Shown: one piece after another, positions 5,976-13,533 of the stretch
Position numbering within the stretch: the first letter of the stretch is position 1
How the letters are laid out: every line of letters begins with the position of its first letter
NCBI GenBank assembly: GCA_001796785.1
Contig: MGNL01000173.1
Span: 1-13,687, forward strand
DNA length: 13,687 bases
Direction: 5' to 3'
Source of the DNA: Chloroflexi bacterium RBG_16_51_16
GTDB taxonomy: Bacteria > Chloroflexota > Anaerolineae > Anaerolineales > Villigracilaceae
Translations under genes and position numbers: made by a program
Notes under the pieces: generated by a model
The model's database searches: none
What the model was told of the DNA's origin: nothing
What the model saw: the letters and a program-made list of their open reading frames with translations, nothing else

Positions 5976-7556
5976 TTACCGGGCGATTTGATTCGCCTCT
6001 AGCACACCATCCCAGGCTTCAACCATTTCCAAATCCCTCTTCAGATATCCATCGTATTCAATTCCGTTACCTTCAGATACCCAGCCATCCATTTCAAACG
6101 GTATGGCACCATCAGCTGGGATCCATTCACCGTTATATCGGCGGGCCAGATGGACATGAGTTCCATTAGCCAAACCTCCCTCACATGAAGGGTGTCCAAT
6201 TCGATCTCCAGCATAAACGTATTGACTTGGCTCGACACGATTATCGCTATCGATATGCATATATAGTACTGTCCAACCGGTTTGTTCGTAACCATCATTG
6301 TCAAGATCTTGCAGGACAGCGCCATTGGTTGCGCGCAGGATCAATCCATCTACCACTGCGGTAACCCATGATTCACTCGGCAGGCAAGTGGAGGTGTCTC
6401 CCGGCGGAGCGAAATCCAGGGCCGCCCATCCCGACCCCGAATCCCAGCCTCCATGTGGACCTCCTGTGAAAGACCAAATTTCATCTACCTCAAACGGTAG
6501 ATGCATGGTCGGTTGATCCAATTTCACGGGAAGAAGCGGTTCATAGGTATAGTTGAACGGATTTCCAAAAAGCACCCAATAGCTCAGGAATAAACCGACA
6601 CCGCTAACATCCGTAGCCCACTTTTTACTATCATCGATATCGGCGAAGAAATTTTGCACCGCGGCAGTGCCGGCATTCAGGTTGGGGTTTGGTGTCGCAT
6701 ATTTTCCATCTGAGAAAGACCAGCCGGATAACCCATTAACCCGCCACAGGTAATAGCCACGATTTAACGTATTTGCCGCCCAGGTTAGCTGCAGGTATAA
6801 ACCCGTCCGGAATGAATCGACCTTCCCCATGGGGAATAATACATCATCAGGTTCGGGATTAGTTACCCATTTACCTTGGTGCTCCAGGATCGAAAGCAGC
6901 AGCCTGGGATTGAGGGAATAGTTTTGGGCAACCCGCTCAACGATCTCTGATCCGGTGAGGACCTCACCATTTACATTTTCTGAGTAGGTCGATAAATAGC
7001 CGGGTTGACTCGCAATAAAATCTTGCATATCAAATAGTGCGTTCGATGGGCTGAAGACAAGCTCGGAATCAGGGATGATCTTAAATCCAGGGCCTTGGAT
7101 ACCGGGCTCAGGCGCAGGGATGATTAAGTCAGTGTTAACTTCAAGCGAACTCGGATCCAGAATGTTATTGGCTTCAATGAGGGTATCCAGATTTAATCCA
7201 TAATATTCCGCGATCGCACCGAGTGTGTCTCCCGGACGGACTGTATAGTGTTCATCAGATCTTCGGGGTGTTGGTTGGATATGAGGTAGATCTGGGGTTG
7301 GTGTTTCTAACGGCTGGTTTGGATCTGCCGTGAGGCGAAGTGTTGGTTCAACCGGCACGCGGGTAGGAGTTGGTCCGCTTGGCGTGTTGGTCGGTTGGTA
7401 GGTTGAAATGACTTCGTTTTTGATCACTTGATTTTCGTTCGGAGCAATGGGTTCGAAAGGATCATAGGTTGCTTGAGGATAGGCAGTGATTTGAACAGGC
7501 ATGCAAGCGCTGAGTATTATTGTAAAAATAATCATCAATAGAACGTGTATTCGCAT
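5976..7556 (-). CDS. LysM / M23 metallopeptidase lipoprotein (first of three paralogues)
   Basis: First gene of the three-gene lipoprotein operon, 526 residues. The start is set at ATG 7556 because MRIHVLLMIIFTIILSAC is a textbook lipoprotein signal with Cys18 as the lipidated residue. The open frame runs upstream to an ATG at 7706, but that would bury the signal behind 50 residues. A linker rich in TPT and PTP follows, then LysM at about 104-147 (YTVRPGDTLGAIAEYYG). The middle domain has NPRLLLSILEHQGKW (216-230). The M23 domain has His368, Asp381, His434 and HVH 467-469, a DLDNDGYE Ca-loop-like motif (417-424), and the shared Cys391 and Cys458. Expected role: anchored outside the membrane, binding glycan through LysM and hydrolysing peptide cross-links. 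No strong Shine-Dalgarno precedes 7556. Confidence 0.88.
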   Translation of the reverse strand: MRIHVLLMIIFTIILSACMPVQITAYPQATYDPFEPIAPNENQVIKNEVISTYQPTNTPSGPTPTRVPVEPTLRLTADPNQPLETPTPDLPHIQPTPRRSDEHYTVRPGDTLGAIAEYYGLNLDTLIEANNILDPSSLEVNTDLIIPAPEPGIQGPGFKIIPDSELVFSPSNALFDMQDFIASQPGYLSTYSENVNGEVLTGSEIVERVAQNYSLNPRLLLSILEHQGKWVTNPEPDDVLFPMGKVDSFRTGLYLQLTWAANTLNRGYYLWRVNGLSGWSFSDGKYATPNPNLNAGTAAVQNFFADIDDSKKWATDVSGVGLFLSYWVLFGNPFNYTYEPLLPVKLDQPTMHLPFEVDEIWSFTGGPHGGWDSGSGWAALDFAPPGDTSTCLPSESWVTAVVDGLILRATNGAVLQDLDNDGYEQTGWTVLYMHIDSDNRVEPSQYVYAGDRIGHPSCEGGLANGTHVHLARRYNGEWIPADGAIPFEMDGWVSEGNGIEYDGYLKRDLEMVEAWDGVLEANQIAR

Positions 7557-7697
7557 TCGGATGATTTTACCAAACTTGGAAATATATCTCCGGTAAAAGT
7601 TTCGAACCGGATCATTCACGCGCGAGAACGCGTACGATGATGTGTGTCTACCGCTTGAATTAATTTTAATCGGATATCCCTGGTCGGGAAGGATAAT

Positions 7698-7730
7698 AAT
7701 GACCATCCAGTCATTAGAATGACCACCCAG
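7698..7730. repeat. Two 13-base direct repeats at 20-bp period
   Basis: AATGACCATCCAG (7698-7710) recurs with one mismatch as AATGACCACCCAG (7718-7730), start-to-start exactly 20 bp, which is two helical turns. Between them, GTCATT (7710-7715) and AATGAC (7718-7723) form a small palindrome. The arrangement is like a tandem regulator site in the leader of the lipoprotein operon, but no known regulator is recognised. Confidence 0.45.
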
Positions 7731-7807
7731 GAATCTTCACTAAATATATGAATTGCAGTCGTATTTCGACTTTTCCAATACAAGTGTTGATTGATAATTT
7801 CATAATA

Positions 7808-7835
7808 ACTATACCTTTATCGGGCGTCATGTAAA
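7808..7835 (-). promoter_or_regulatory. Probable sigma70-type promoter for the LysM/M23 lipoprotein operon
   Basis: On the minus strand, TTTACA (7830-7835) and TATAGT (7808-7813) are separated by 16 bases. Each matches the consensus at five of six positions. It lies downstream of the formate dehydrogenase terminator and upstream of the first lipoprotein gene, and implies a leader of about 245 bases. It is one of the best promoter matches in the window. Confidence 0.55.
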
Positions 7836-7874
7836 TTTGGGTATCCATGATGAACTTCCAAAGAGCGCCATATA

Positions 7875-7917
7875 AAGAACCGGTCTCTCCATGACTATCT
7901 CGAAGAGACCAGCTCTT
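7875..7917 (-). terminator. Hairpin terminator of the formate dehydrogenase operon
   Basis: On the minus strand, 27 bases after the fdhA stop, AAGAGCTGGTCTCT pairs with AGAGACCGGTTCTT over 14 positions (two G-U wobbles) around a 15-base loop. The second arm ends in CTT and is followed by TATAT rather than a clean U run. It is well placed to end the fdhD-fdhB-fdhA transcript and insulate the lipoprotein promoter just below it. Confidence 0.7.
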
Positions 7918-7943
7918 AGATTAAGTAAAGATGGATGTTCGGG

Positions 7944-10808
7944 CTATTCGGGTATGGATTCAACCTTTACTGCAGTTAATTTGTATTCAGGAATCTTTGC
8001 CACCGGATCAAGGAAATGACCGGTCAAGATATTGGCGGAGGATTCTGGAAAATGGAAATTAGCATAGATCATACCCTGTGGAACCCGGTCGGTTACCCAG
8101 GCTTTAGCCTGGATGCTGCCGCGGCGGGAGGCGATCCGTAATCTATGGTTACCATTGACCCCCAATTTTTCCGCGTCCAGTGGATTTATTTCCACCAATG
8201 CTTCTCCGTAGATTTTCATTAATGCTTTTGCACGGCGGGTCAGCTCTCCACCATGCCAATGGTAGAGTACCCGCCCTGTGCTTAGAAGCATTGGAAACTC
8301 ATCATTGGGTAATTCAGCTGGTGGGATATGCTCTACTGAAGCGAATCGCCCCAGACCTCGCGTAAATTGTTTCGTATGCAATATCGGAGTGCCCGGGTGG
8401 TCTGGAGCAGGGCAAGGCCACTGCAATCGATCGCCTTTCTCGAGCCGCTCATGGGTAATCCCCGCATATGAGGGAGTCAACGCGTTGATCTCACTCATGA
8501 TCTGGTTTGTATTTTCGTAATTCCAGTTCGCATACTTCGCTGTCGCATTTATCCGCTCAGGAGCAGCGTTTATGATGCGCATAGCCAAAAGTGCAATGAT
8601 CTCCCAATCGGGTTTAGCCTCACCTATCGGTCTGATCGCCTGCCTGACCATCTGGACTCGCCGCTCGGTATTTGTAAATGTACCTGACTTCTCCGCGAAA
8701 GAAACACCAGGTAGCAAGATATCTGCATATTCGGCAGTTTCCGTGGGGAAGATGTCCTGAAGGATAAGCAGGTCGACGTTCTCAAGGCATTTTTTTACCT
8801 GTGTTGTATCCGGATCAGTCATGACAGGATTTTCACCGAGTATGTAAAGCGCCTGAATCTTGTCCTTCAAAATCGATGGGATCATTTCCGTGACCGTCAT
8901 CCCGATCTCATCTGGTAGATGGACGGAAAACCTTTGAAGGACGAAATCTTTCGCTTCCATCCTGGTCGTGCTAGATTTCTCCAAACCCCAGGCAGTTGCG
9001 AATTTTTCCCGGATCGTGTCATCCTGTACCGCCTGATAACCGGGGAATACGTTTGGAAGACCACCCATGTCACACGCGCCTTGGACATTATTTTGGCCAC
9101 GCAAAGGATTGACACCCCCTCCTGGAACCCCCATATTCCCGAGCAGCATTTGTAAATTAGCCAAGTCCATGACATTGTTGACGCCGACCACATGCTGGGT
9201 GATACCCATAGCCCAGATAACTGACGCCGGTTTATGCTCGGTGAGCAATTCAACGGCCTGGTACAGGTGCTCGACTGGAACACCTGTGATAGCGCTAACT
9301 TTTTCAGGCGTGTACTGCATTACACCTTGTTTGAAATCTTCGAAATCTTCCGTTCTCTGCTTGATGAACTTTTTATCCTCCAAACCTTTTTCGAGGATGA
9401 GATACATCAAGCCATTCAGCAGTGCAATGTCCGTACCGGGTTTTTGTTGAATATGGAGGTTCGCAAATTCAACAAGGTCGATCTTGCGCGGATCAGCAAC
9501 GATAAGTTTGGCGCCTCTGAATCTTACAGCCCTCCGGATCATGGTACCGAAGACGGGATGCTGTTCCGTCGTGTTTGACCCGATGACAAAGAAAAGCGCT
9601 GAATTACGGGCCAAATCATCCATACTGTTGGACATTGCACCTGATCCGAAAGATGATGCGAGACCGGCAACTGTACTCGCGTGGCACAACCTGGCACAGT
9701 GATCAATATTATTCGTACCGATCACTTGTCGGGCAAATTTATTCATCAGGTAATTTTCTTCATTGAGACACTTCGCCGAGGTCAAGATTCCGATACTATC
9801 CGCCCCCTTCGTATCCCGGGTAGTCCTTAATTTATCCGCAGCTATGTCCAGGGCCGTATCCCAATCCGTTTCAACCCATTCCATCTTTGGATTCTTTTTA
9901 CGGTCCTTGAGATTGATCTCCTGTTTGGCATCCCCATCTAATAAATAACGACGAACCCTTGGCTTCATTAAACGATCCGGGTGCTGAATATAATCATATC
10001 CATAGCGACCCTTTACGCATAAGGCCATGCCATTAACTGGCGCGTCGGGATTCGAGGTAACACCAATAATTTTGCCGCGTCTCACAACCAGGTCGAATTG
10101 GCAGCCCACTCCACAATAAGCGCAGGTGGTTGTGATTTTTCGAATCTGGTGGGCACGCGCCATGCCCATGCCGTAATTCAATTTATTGGATAATGCTCCA
10201 GTCGGGCAGTAGGCTACACACTGACCGCAGGATTCACAGCGTGCCTCGAGCAATTGAGTTCCAGCACCGGCTGAAATTTCTTCGGCGAATCCCCTCTGGG
10301 CGATTCCCCACACATTTCGCACCTGGATCTCTGCACAAGCTGCCACGCATCGCCGGCAGAGAATACATTTGTTTAGATCCACTCTAATGAATGGATTTGG
10401 ATCACTATCGGGTAGGTAACGCGTACCTTTGAATCCCCAAACAGGCGGTTCTACTTGATAATCATAAGCGAGGTCTTGAACCTCGCATTCCCCGCTGACA
10501 TCACAGGTCGAACAAAAAGCGGGGTGGTTTGCCAGCATGAATTCAAGCGACTGCTTCCTGGATTGAATGACCTTATCACTATGTGTGAATATCTCCATCC
10601 CATCCGTTGCCTGCGTTACACACGCCGCCTGGAGGAAGCGGTTGCCCTTTACCTCGACGACACACATACGGCAGTTTCCCGAAGGGGAAAGATCCTTGTG
10701 ATAACAAAGAGTTGGGATATCGATATCGTGCTGCCGGGCTGCGTCAAGGATTGTTTGAGTGGTTGTGGTTTTAATCGTTTTGCCGTCAATGATGAATTCC
10801 ATAATCAT
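7944..10808 (-). CDS. fdhA: Formate dehydrogenase catalytic (alpha) subunit, NuoG-like N-terminus, Cys type
   Basis: Oxidises formate to CO2 (or the reverse) at a Mo- or W-bis-pterin site. The protein has 954 residues, typical for NAD-linked FdhA. It begins with a [2Fe-2S] ferredoxin domain (Cys35, 46, 49, 63). A NuoG-type His-Cys3 site follows (His95, Cys99, 102, 108), then two [4Fe-4S] clusters (Cys148/151/154/158 and Cys191/194/197/201) and the molybdopterin oxidoreductase [4Fe-4S] site (Cys229, 232, 236, 264). The active site is CARLCHASTV (371-380), with Cys375 where many formate dehydrogenases have selenocysteine, followed by His376. The C-terminal pterin-dinucleotide-binding domain includes STGRVLYHWH (843-852). 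No signal peptide is present, so it is cytoplasmic. ATG 10808 overlaps the upstream stop as ATGA, indicating translational coupling; ATG 10802 is an alternative. Last gene of the operon. Confidence 0.96.
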   Translation of the reverse strand: MIMEFIIDGKTIKTTTTQTILDAARQHDIDIPTLCYHKDLSPSGNCRMCVVEVKGNRFLQAACVTQATDGMEIFTHSDKVIQSRKQSLEFMLANHPAFCSTCDVSGECEVQDLAYDYQVEPPVWGFKGTRYLPDSDPNPFIRVDLNKCILCRRCVAACAEIQVRNVWGIAQRGFAEEISAGAGTQLLEARCESCGQCVAYCPTGALSNKLNYGMGMARAHQIRKITTTCAYCGVGCQFDLVVRRGKIIGVTSNPDAPVNGMALCVKGRYGYDYIQHPDRLMKPRVRRYLLDGDAKQEINLKDRKKNPKMEWVETDWDTALDIAADKLRTTRDTKGADSIGILTSAKCLNEENYLMNKFARQVIGTNNIDHCARLCHASTVAGLASSFGSGAMSNSMDDLARNSALFFVIGSNTTEQHPVFGTMIRRAVRFRGAKLIVADPRKIDLVEFANLHIQQKPGTDIALLNGLMYLILEKGLEDKKFIKQRTEDFEDFKQGVMQYTPEKVSAITGVPVEHLYQAVELLTEHKPASVIWAMGITQHVVGVNNVMDLANLQMLLGNMGVPGGGVNPLRGQNNVQGACDMGGLPNVFPGYQAVQDDTIREKFATAWGLEKSSTTRMEAKDFVLQRFSVHLPDEIGMTVTEMIPSILKDKIQALYILGENPVMTDPDTTQVKKCLENVDLLILQDIFPTETAEYADILLPGVSFAEKSGTFTNTERRVQMVRQAIRPIGEAKPDWEIIALLAMRIINAAPERINATAKYANWNYENTNQIMSEINALTPSYAGITHERLEKGDRLQWPCPAPDHPGTPILHTKQFTRGLGRFASVEHIPPAELPNDEFPMLLSTGRVLYHWHGGELTRRAKALMKIYGEALVEINPLDAEKLGVNGNHRLRIASRRGSIQAKAWVTDRVPQGMIYANFHFPESSANILTGHFLDPVAKIPEYKLTAVKVESIPE

Positions 10809-12532
10809 GACCTAACCCTTTCTTCACCACGGACAAACGCTTCGCCAAAATTTTTCAGAGCGGAATTGATAGGAATGGAAACAGACTGGCCAAGTCCGCA
10901 GAAGGAACTGGCAAGTAATTGGTCAGAAATCGACCTTAATTCCGCAACGGTACCGGTTTTACCGTCGTTGCCAGCCATGCCTTTCAGGATTTCGAAGGCG
11001 CGCCAGGTTCCTACTCGGCAGGGTGTGCATTTACCACAAGATTCTGAAGAAAAGAAATGCAGGAGTTCGCGTAACAACGCTACGGGCGATACACTTTGAT
11101 CGCAGATCAGAAATGATCCCGCACCAATGGAAATACCTTTTTGAGCGGAACCATAATCGAGAGGGATGTCGAGTTGATTTTCATTCACAATTGTGCCGGC
11201 TGCACCACCGGAAAGTGCTATTTGAAATTTGGAACCATCAAGCATTCCACCACCGAAACCTTCGATCACCTGTCTCAAGGTGATACCAAAGGGTGCCTCG
11301 AAGAGCCCTGGTGTTTTTACCCGTCCCAACACCATATATAATTTTGTACCGGGGGTTGTGTAATTAGATAAGGAGCGCCACCATTCTTCGCCATTTCTCA
11401 CAATTGGAGGGACAGCACTTAACGTCTCGACATTATTAACCGCGGTTGGCTGTCCGCGAAAACCATAGCTGGGTGGGTAGGGCGGCCTAATTCTGGGCTC
11501 GCCACGTTTACCTTCAAGCGATTCAATTAAGGCTGTTTCTTCGCCACAGATATACGCTCCGGCTCCCCGATGGATATGTATATTGAAATTGAATTCACTT
11601 CCTAGAATTCTCTCTCCCAGGAAGCTTTTCTGTTGAGCAAGCTCGATAGCGCGTTCCAGGCGGGCAGCTTGTGGTTCATATTCCCCGCGGATGTAGATCC
11701 AGGCCTCCGAAGCCCCGCATGCATAACCTGCAATCAATATCCCTTCCAATAGTTGGTGAGGATTCGAATCGATCAAGACCCGGTCCTTGAAAATAAGAGG
11801 TTCTGACTCGTCGGCATTGCATAGAATATATTTTGGTGTTCGTTTTGCACCGGCTACGAACTGCCACTTCCTGCCAACCGGAAAACCAGCTCCTCCTCGA
11901 CCTTGCAACCCTGATTTTTCTATTAACTCAATCACCGCTTCAGGTTTTTGACTGAGGGTTTTACGCAACCCTTCATAAGCCCCATATTTCAACGCGGATT
12001 CGATCGAATCGGGATCGAGGTTTGCAATGTTCGCCAGAAGTACGCGGGTTTCACCGGAACGAGGCGACGAATAATCTGCTGAAGTGCCCCGCCATCCTTG
12101 ATGGACTTTTTTTCCATCCTCCGGGAAAACCGGGCCTGCTTGTTCATCATTCATAAGAACGGCCGGAGCTCGATCACATAATCCGAGACAGGAAGTCCTT
12201 TCCACAGACCAACCCGTGGAATTTTTTTCCAAGGCTTCCCTGGTTTTTGCGGACTCATTCATCCAGCAAACCGGTCCGTCGCATACCCGCATGATATTTT
12301 TTCGTTCCACTTGAGAGAGCATCGAATAGAACGTTGAGACTCCGTAAACATGACTGGAAGCCATATCAAGAGCCTGGGCGGTTCCCGTAATGAATTCTTC
12401 TGAGAGCGCACCGTGTGTTCGCTGTAGGTCTGTCAGTATTTCAAGCAAGGATTCGTGATTGTTGCCGTGCTTGACTGCCAGCTCGAGAATTTCAGCAGAT
12501 ACGGAGTTGTGGGCTGCCAAATTTTTCGTCAT
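10805..12532 (-). CDS. fdhB: Formate dehydrogenase diaphorase subunit, NuoE-NuoF fusion
   Basis: A 575-residue electron-output subunit joining two complex I-type modules. Residues about 10-130 are NuoE-like: a thioredoxin-fold [2Fe-2S] site with Cys84, Cys89, Cys115 and Cys119 (CDGPVC, CLGLC). Residues about 165-570 are NuoF-like: GRGGAGFPVGRKW (211-223) for nucleotide, NADESEP (239-245) and GAYICGEETALIESLEGKRG (325-344) for FMN/NADH, and ESCGKCTPCRVGT (497-509) plus Cys545 for the [4Fe-4S] cluster (Cys499, 502, 505). The fusion matches the beta subunit of two-subunit NAD-dependent formate dehydrogenases such as FDH1 of Methylobacterium. There is no extra C-terminal ferredoxin domain like that of HydB-type bifurcating hydrogenases. 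NADESEP is followed by LIFKDR rather than the commoner GTFKDR. ATG 12532 has GAGG closely upstream. The TGA stop overlaps the fdhA start. Confidence 0.94.
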   Translation of the reverse strand: MTKNLAAHNSVSAEILELAVKHGNNHESLLEILTDLQRTHGALSEEFITGTAQALDMASSHVYGVSTFYSMLSQVERKNIMRVCDGPVCWMNESAKTREALEKNSTGWSVERTSCLGLCDRAPAVLMNDEQAGPVFPEDGKKVHQGWRGTSADYSSPRSGETRVLLANIANLDPDSIESALKYGAYEGLRKTLSQKPEAVIELIEKSGLQGRGGAGFPVGRKWQFVAGAKRTPKYILCNADESEPLIFKDRVLIDSNPHQLLEGILIAGYACGASEAWIYIRGEYEPQAARLERAIELAQQKSFLGERILGSEFNFNIHIHRGAGAYICGEETALIESLEGKRGEPRIRPPYPPSYGFRGQPTAVNNVETLSAVPPIVRNGEEWWRSLSNYTTPGTKLYMVLGRVKTPGLFEAPFGITLRQVIEGFGGGMLDGSKFQIALSGGAAGTIVNENQLDIPLDYGSAQKGISIGAGSFLICDQSVSPVALLRELLHFFSSESCGKCTPCRVGTWRAFEILKGMAGNDGKTGTVAELRSISDQLLASSFCGLGQSVSIPINSALKNFGEAFVRGEERVRS

Positions 12533-12678
12533 AGATCCTCAAATAGTGCGAATGGTTAAGCGGACCGAAAGACGCGACAAAGCTGAGGTCCAGAATAATT
12601 ATCTCCAAACCTCACATCCTTTGGCAGTTACTTTTACCCTGTTTTCGGGCGAATTTTATCCTTGTTGTAGCTCCATTG

Positions 12679-13452
12679 TTATCCCCCTACCCGCTCGGGG
12701 CAGGAATAAACATTAAATCTATGCCTACGAGCGTACCCGATCAAAGTTATACCATACTTTTCAGCCATTTCGATCGATAAGGAGCTGGGGGATGTGCGTG
12801 AAATAAGAATGGTAGATCGAAGCCGTGCTGCTTTCTGCAACATTTCCGAGCTGATCCGGCCGGTTGTGATCAAAATTCTTGTTTCTGGCCAGATTTGTTT
12901 CATCAGGCACAGGCCAGCTATCTTGTCTAATGTATTGTGCCTTCCTATGTCTTCTGCTGAGAGTAGGATCCGCTTACCGTCACTTAGTGCGGATGTATGC
13001 ACTCCACCTGTTTCGCGGTAAAGCGTTTGGGATTCAAAAAGCTGTTCCACCAAGTCACCGATTTGATCAGGAGGCAGTATGGGTCCAACTTCAGAAAATG
13101 AGATGTCTGATTTTGCCAGGCTATCCACTGCGGTCATGCCTCCTGAACAACCTGACGTTCGTCTCCAAGAGCTGGGTTGTTCCACCTCGTGCTTCAACCA
13201 TACATCGACATTGTCCCCATGCTCGCATACCCTCACATCCGCAACCTCGTCGAAATTGTCAATCACCGATTCGTTATATAGAAAGCCGACAGCCATTGCC
13301 TCGGATTCGACTGGTGTACACATGAAAGTTAACCATACTTTGCCGTTGACAGTCACAGCGACGGGGGTTTCGACTATGGTCTCTGCGTCATGAGCTTCCC
13401 ATTTATTAAACTCAAATTGCTTGAAAATAATCGCTTTTCTTGGGGAGATCAT
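12679..13452 (-). CDS. fdhD: Formate dehydrogenase accessory sulfurtransferase FdhD
   Basis: FdhD takes sulfur from a cysteine desulfurase and transfers it to the Mo/W-bis-pterin cofactor before insertion in the catalytic subunit; without it the dehydrogenase is inactive. The 257-residue protein shows the family landmarks: ETPVAVTVNG (28-37), the E..A.GFL segment (51-58), TGGVHTSAL (148-156), AEDIGRHNTLDKI (166-178) and TTGRISSEMLQKAAR (196-210). The active loop is RRTSGCSGG (97-105), with a single cysteine, Cys102, where E. coli FdhD has a CxxC pair. The start is ATG 13452, with GGAG five bases upstream; the ATG at 13467 would place the Shine-Dalgarno inside the gene. It is the first gene of the operon, 146 bases before the NuoEF-like subunit. 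Confidence 0.95.
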   Translation of the reverse strand: MISPRKAIIFKQFEFNKWEAHDAETIVETPVAVTVNGKVWLTFMCTPVESEAMAVGFLYNESVIDNFDEVADVRVCEHGDNVDVWLKHEVEQPSSWRRTSGCSGGMTAVDSLAKSDISFSEVGPILPPDQIGDLVEQLFESQTLYRETGGVHTSALSDGKRILLSAEDIGRHNTLDKIAGLCLMKQIWPETRILITTGRISSEMLQKAARLRSTILISRTSPSSLSIEMAEKYGITLIGYARRHRFNVYSCPERVGG

Positions 13453-13469
13453 ATTTTCTCCATACACCG

Positions 13470-13486
13470 ATTAAAGTCACTTTAAT
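13470..13486. promoter_or_regulatory. Perfect 17-bp palindrome, candidate operator of the formate dehydrogenase operon
   Basis: ATTAAAGT-C-ACTTTAAT has 8-base perfect arms around one central base. It lies 18 bases before the fdhD start and covers the -10 box of the promoter described below, the usual position for a repressor site. It does not match the FNR, Rex or ModE consensus known to me, so the regulator is not named. Confidence 0.6.
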
Positions 13487-13499
13487 ACAAGGAGATCAA
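13470..13499 (-). promoter_or_regulatory. Probable sigma70-type promoter of fdhD-fdhB-fdhA
   Basis: On the minus strand TTGATC (13494-13499, four of six) and TTTAAT (13470-13475, five of six) are separated by 18 bases. Transcription would start near 13463, leaving a very short leader of about ten bases before the fdhD ATG at 13452, just enough for its GGAG. The palindrome at 13470-13486 overlaps the -10 and part of the spacer. Confidence 0.5.
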
Positions 13500-13533
13500 C
13501 ATTGACTTACGATTTACAACAGACTTGGAAGCC

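Larger units (their letters stand above)
7557..7943. other. Non-coding region between the formate dehydrogenase and lipoprotein operons
   Basis: About 390 bases without a convincing gene. It contains, in order of minus-strand transcription, a strong hairpin terminator (7875-7917), a promoter (7808-7835), a pair of 20-bp-period direct repeats (7698-7730) and a leader of roughly 245 bases before the first lipoprotein gene. The open frame from 7706 to 7557 is in phase with the lipoprotein but has no export-compatible composition. No known riboswitch consensus was recognised in the long leader. Confidence 0.6.

Noticed and set aside
7557..7706. N-terminal extension of the first lipoprotein from ATG 7706
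   Set aside because: It would place 50 polar and basic residues before a perfect lipoprotein signal peptide; ATG 7556 is far more plausible.
9670..9700. Selenocysteine (in-frame TGA) at the formate dehydrogenase active site
   Set aside because: The active-site codon on the minus strand is an ordinary cysteine codon (ARLCHAS) and the frame is uninterrupted.
10455..11099. Long plus-strand open frame of 214 residues across the fdhA/fdhB junction
   Set aside because: It runs antisense to two strongly supported genes and encodes no recognisable motif.
12533..12678. Imperfect inverted repeat (GAGGT...ACCTC) in the fdhD-fdhB spacer as an operator or terminator
   Set aside because: Only about half the positions pair and no U tract or promoter boxes are convincing; recorded as an ordinary spacer.
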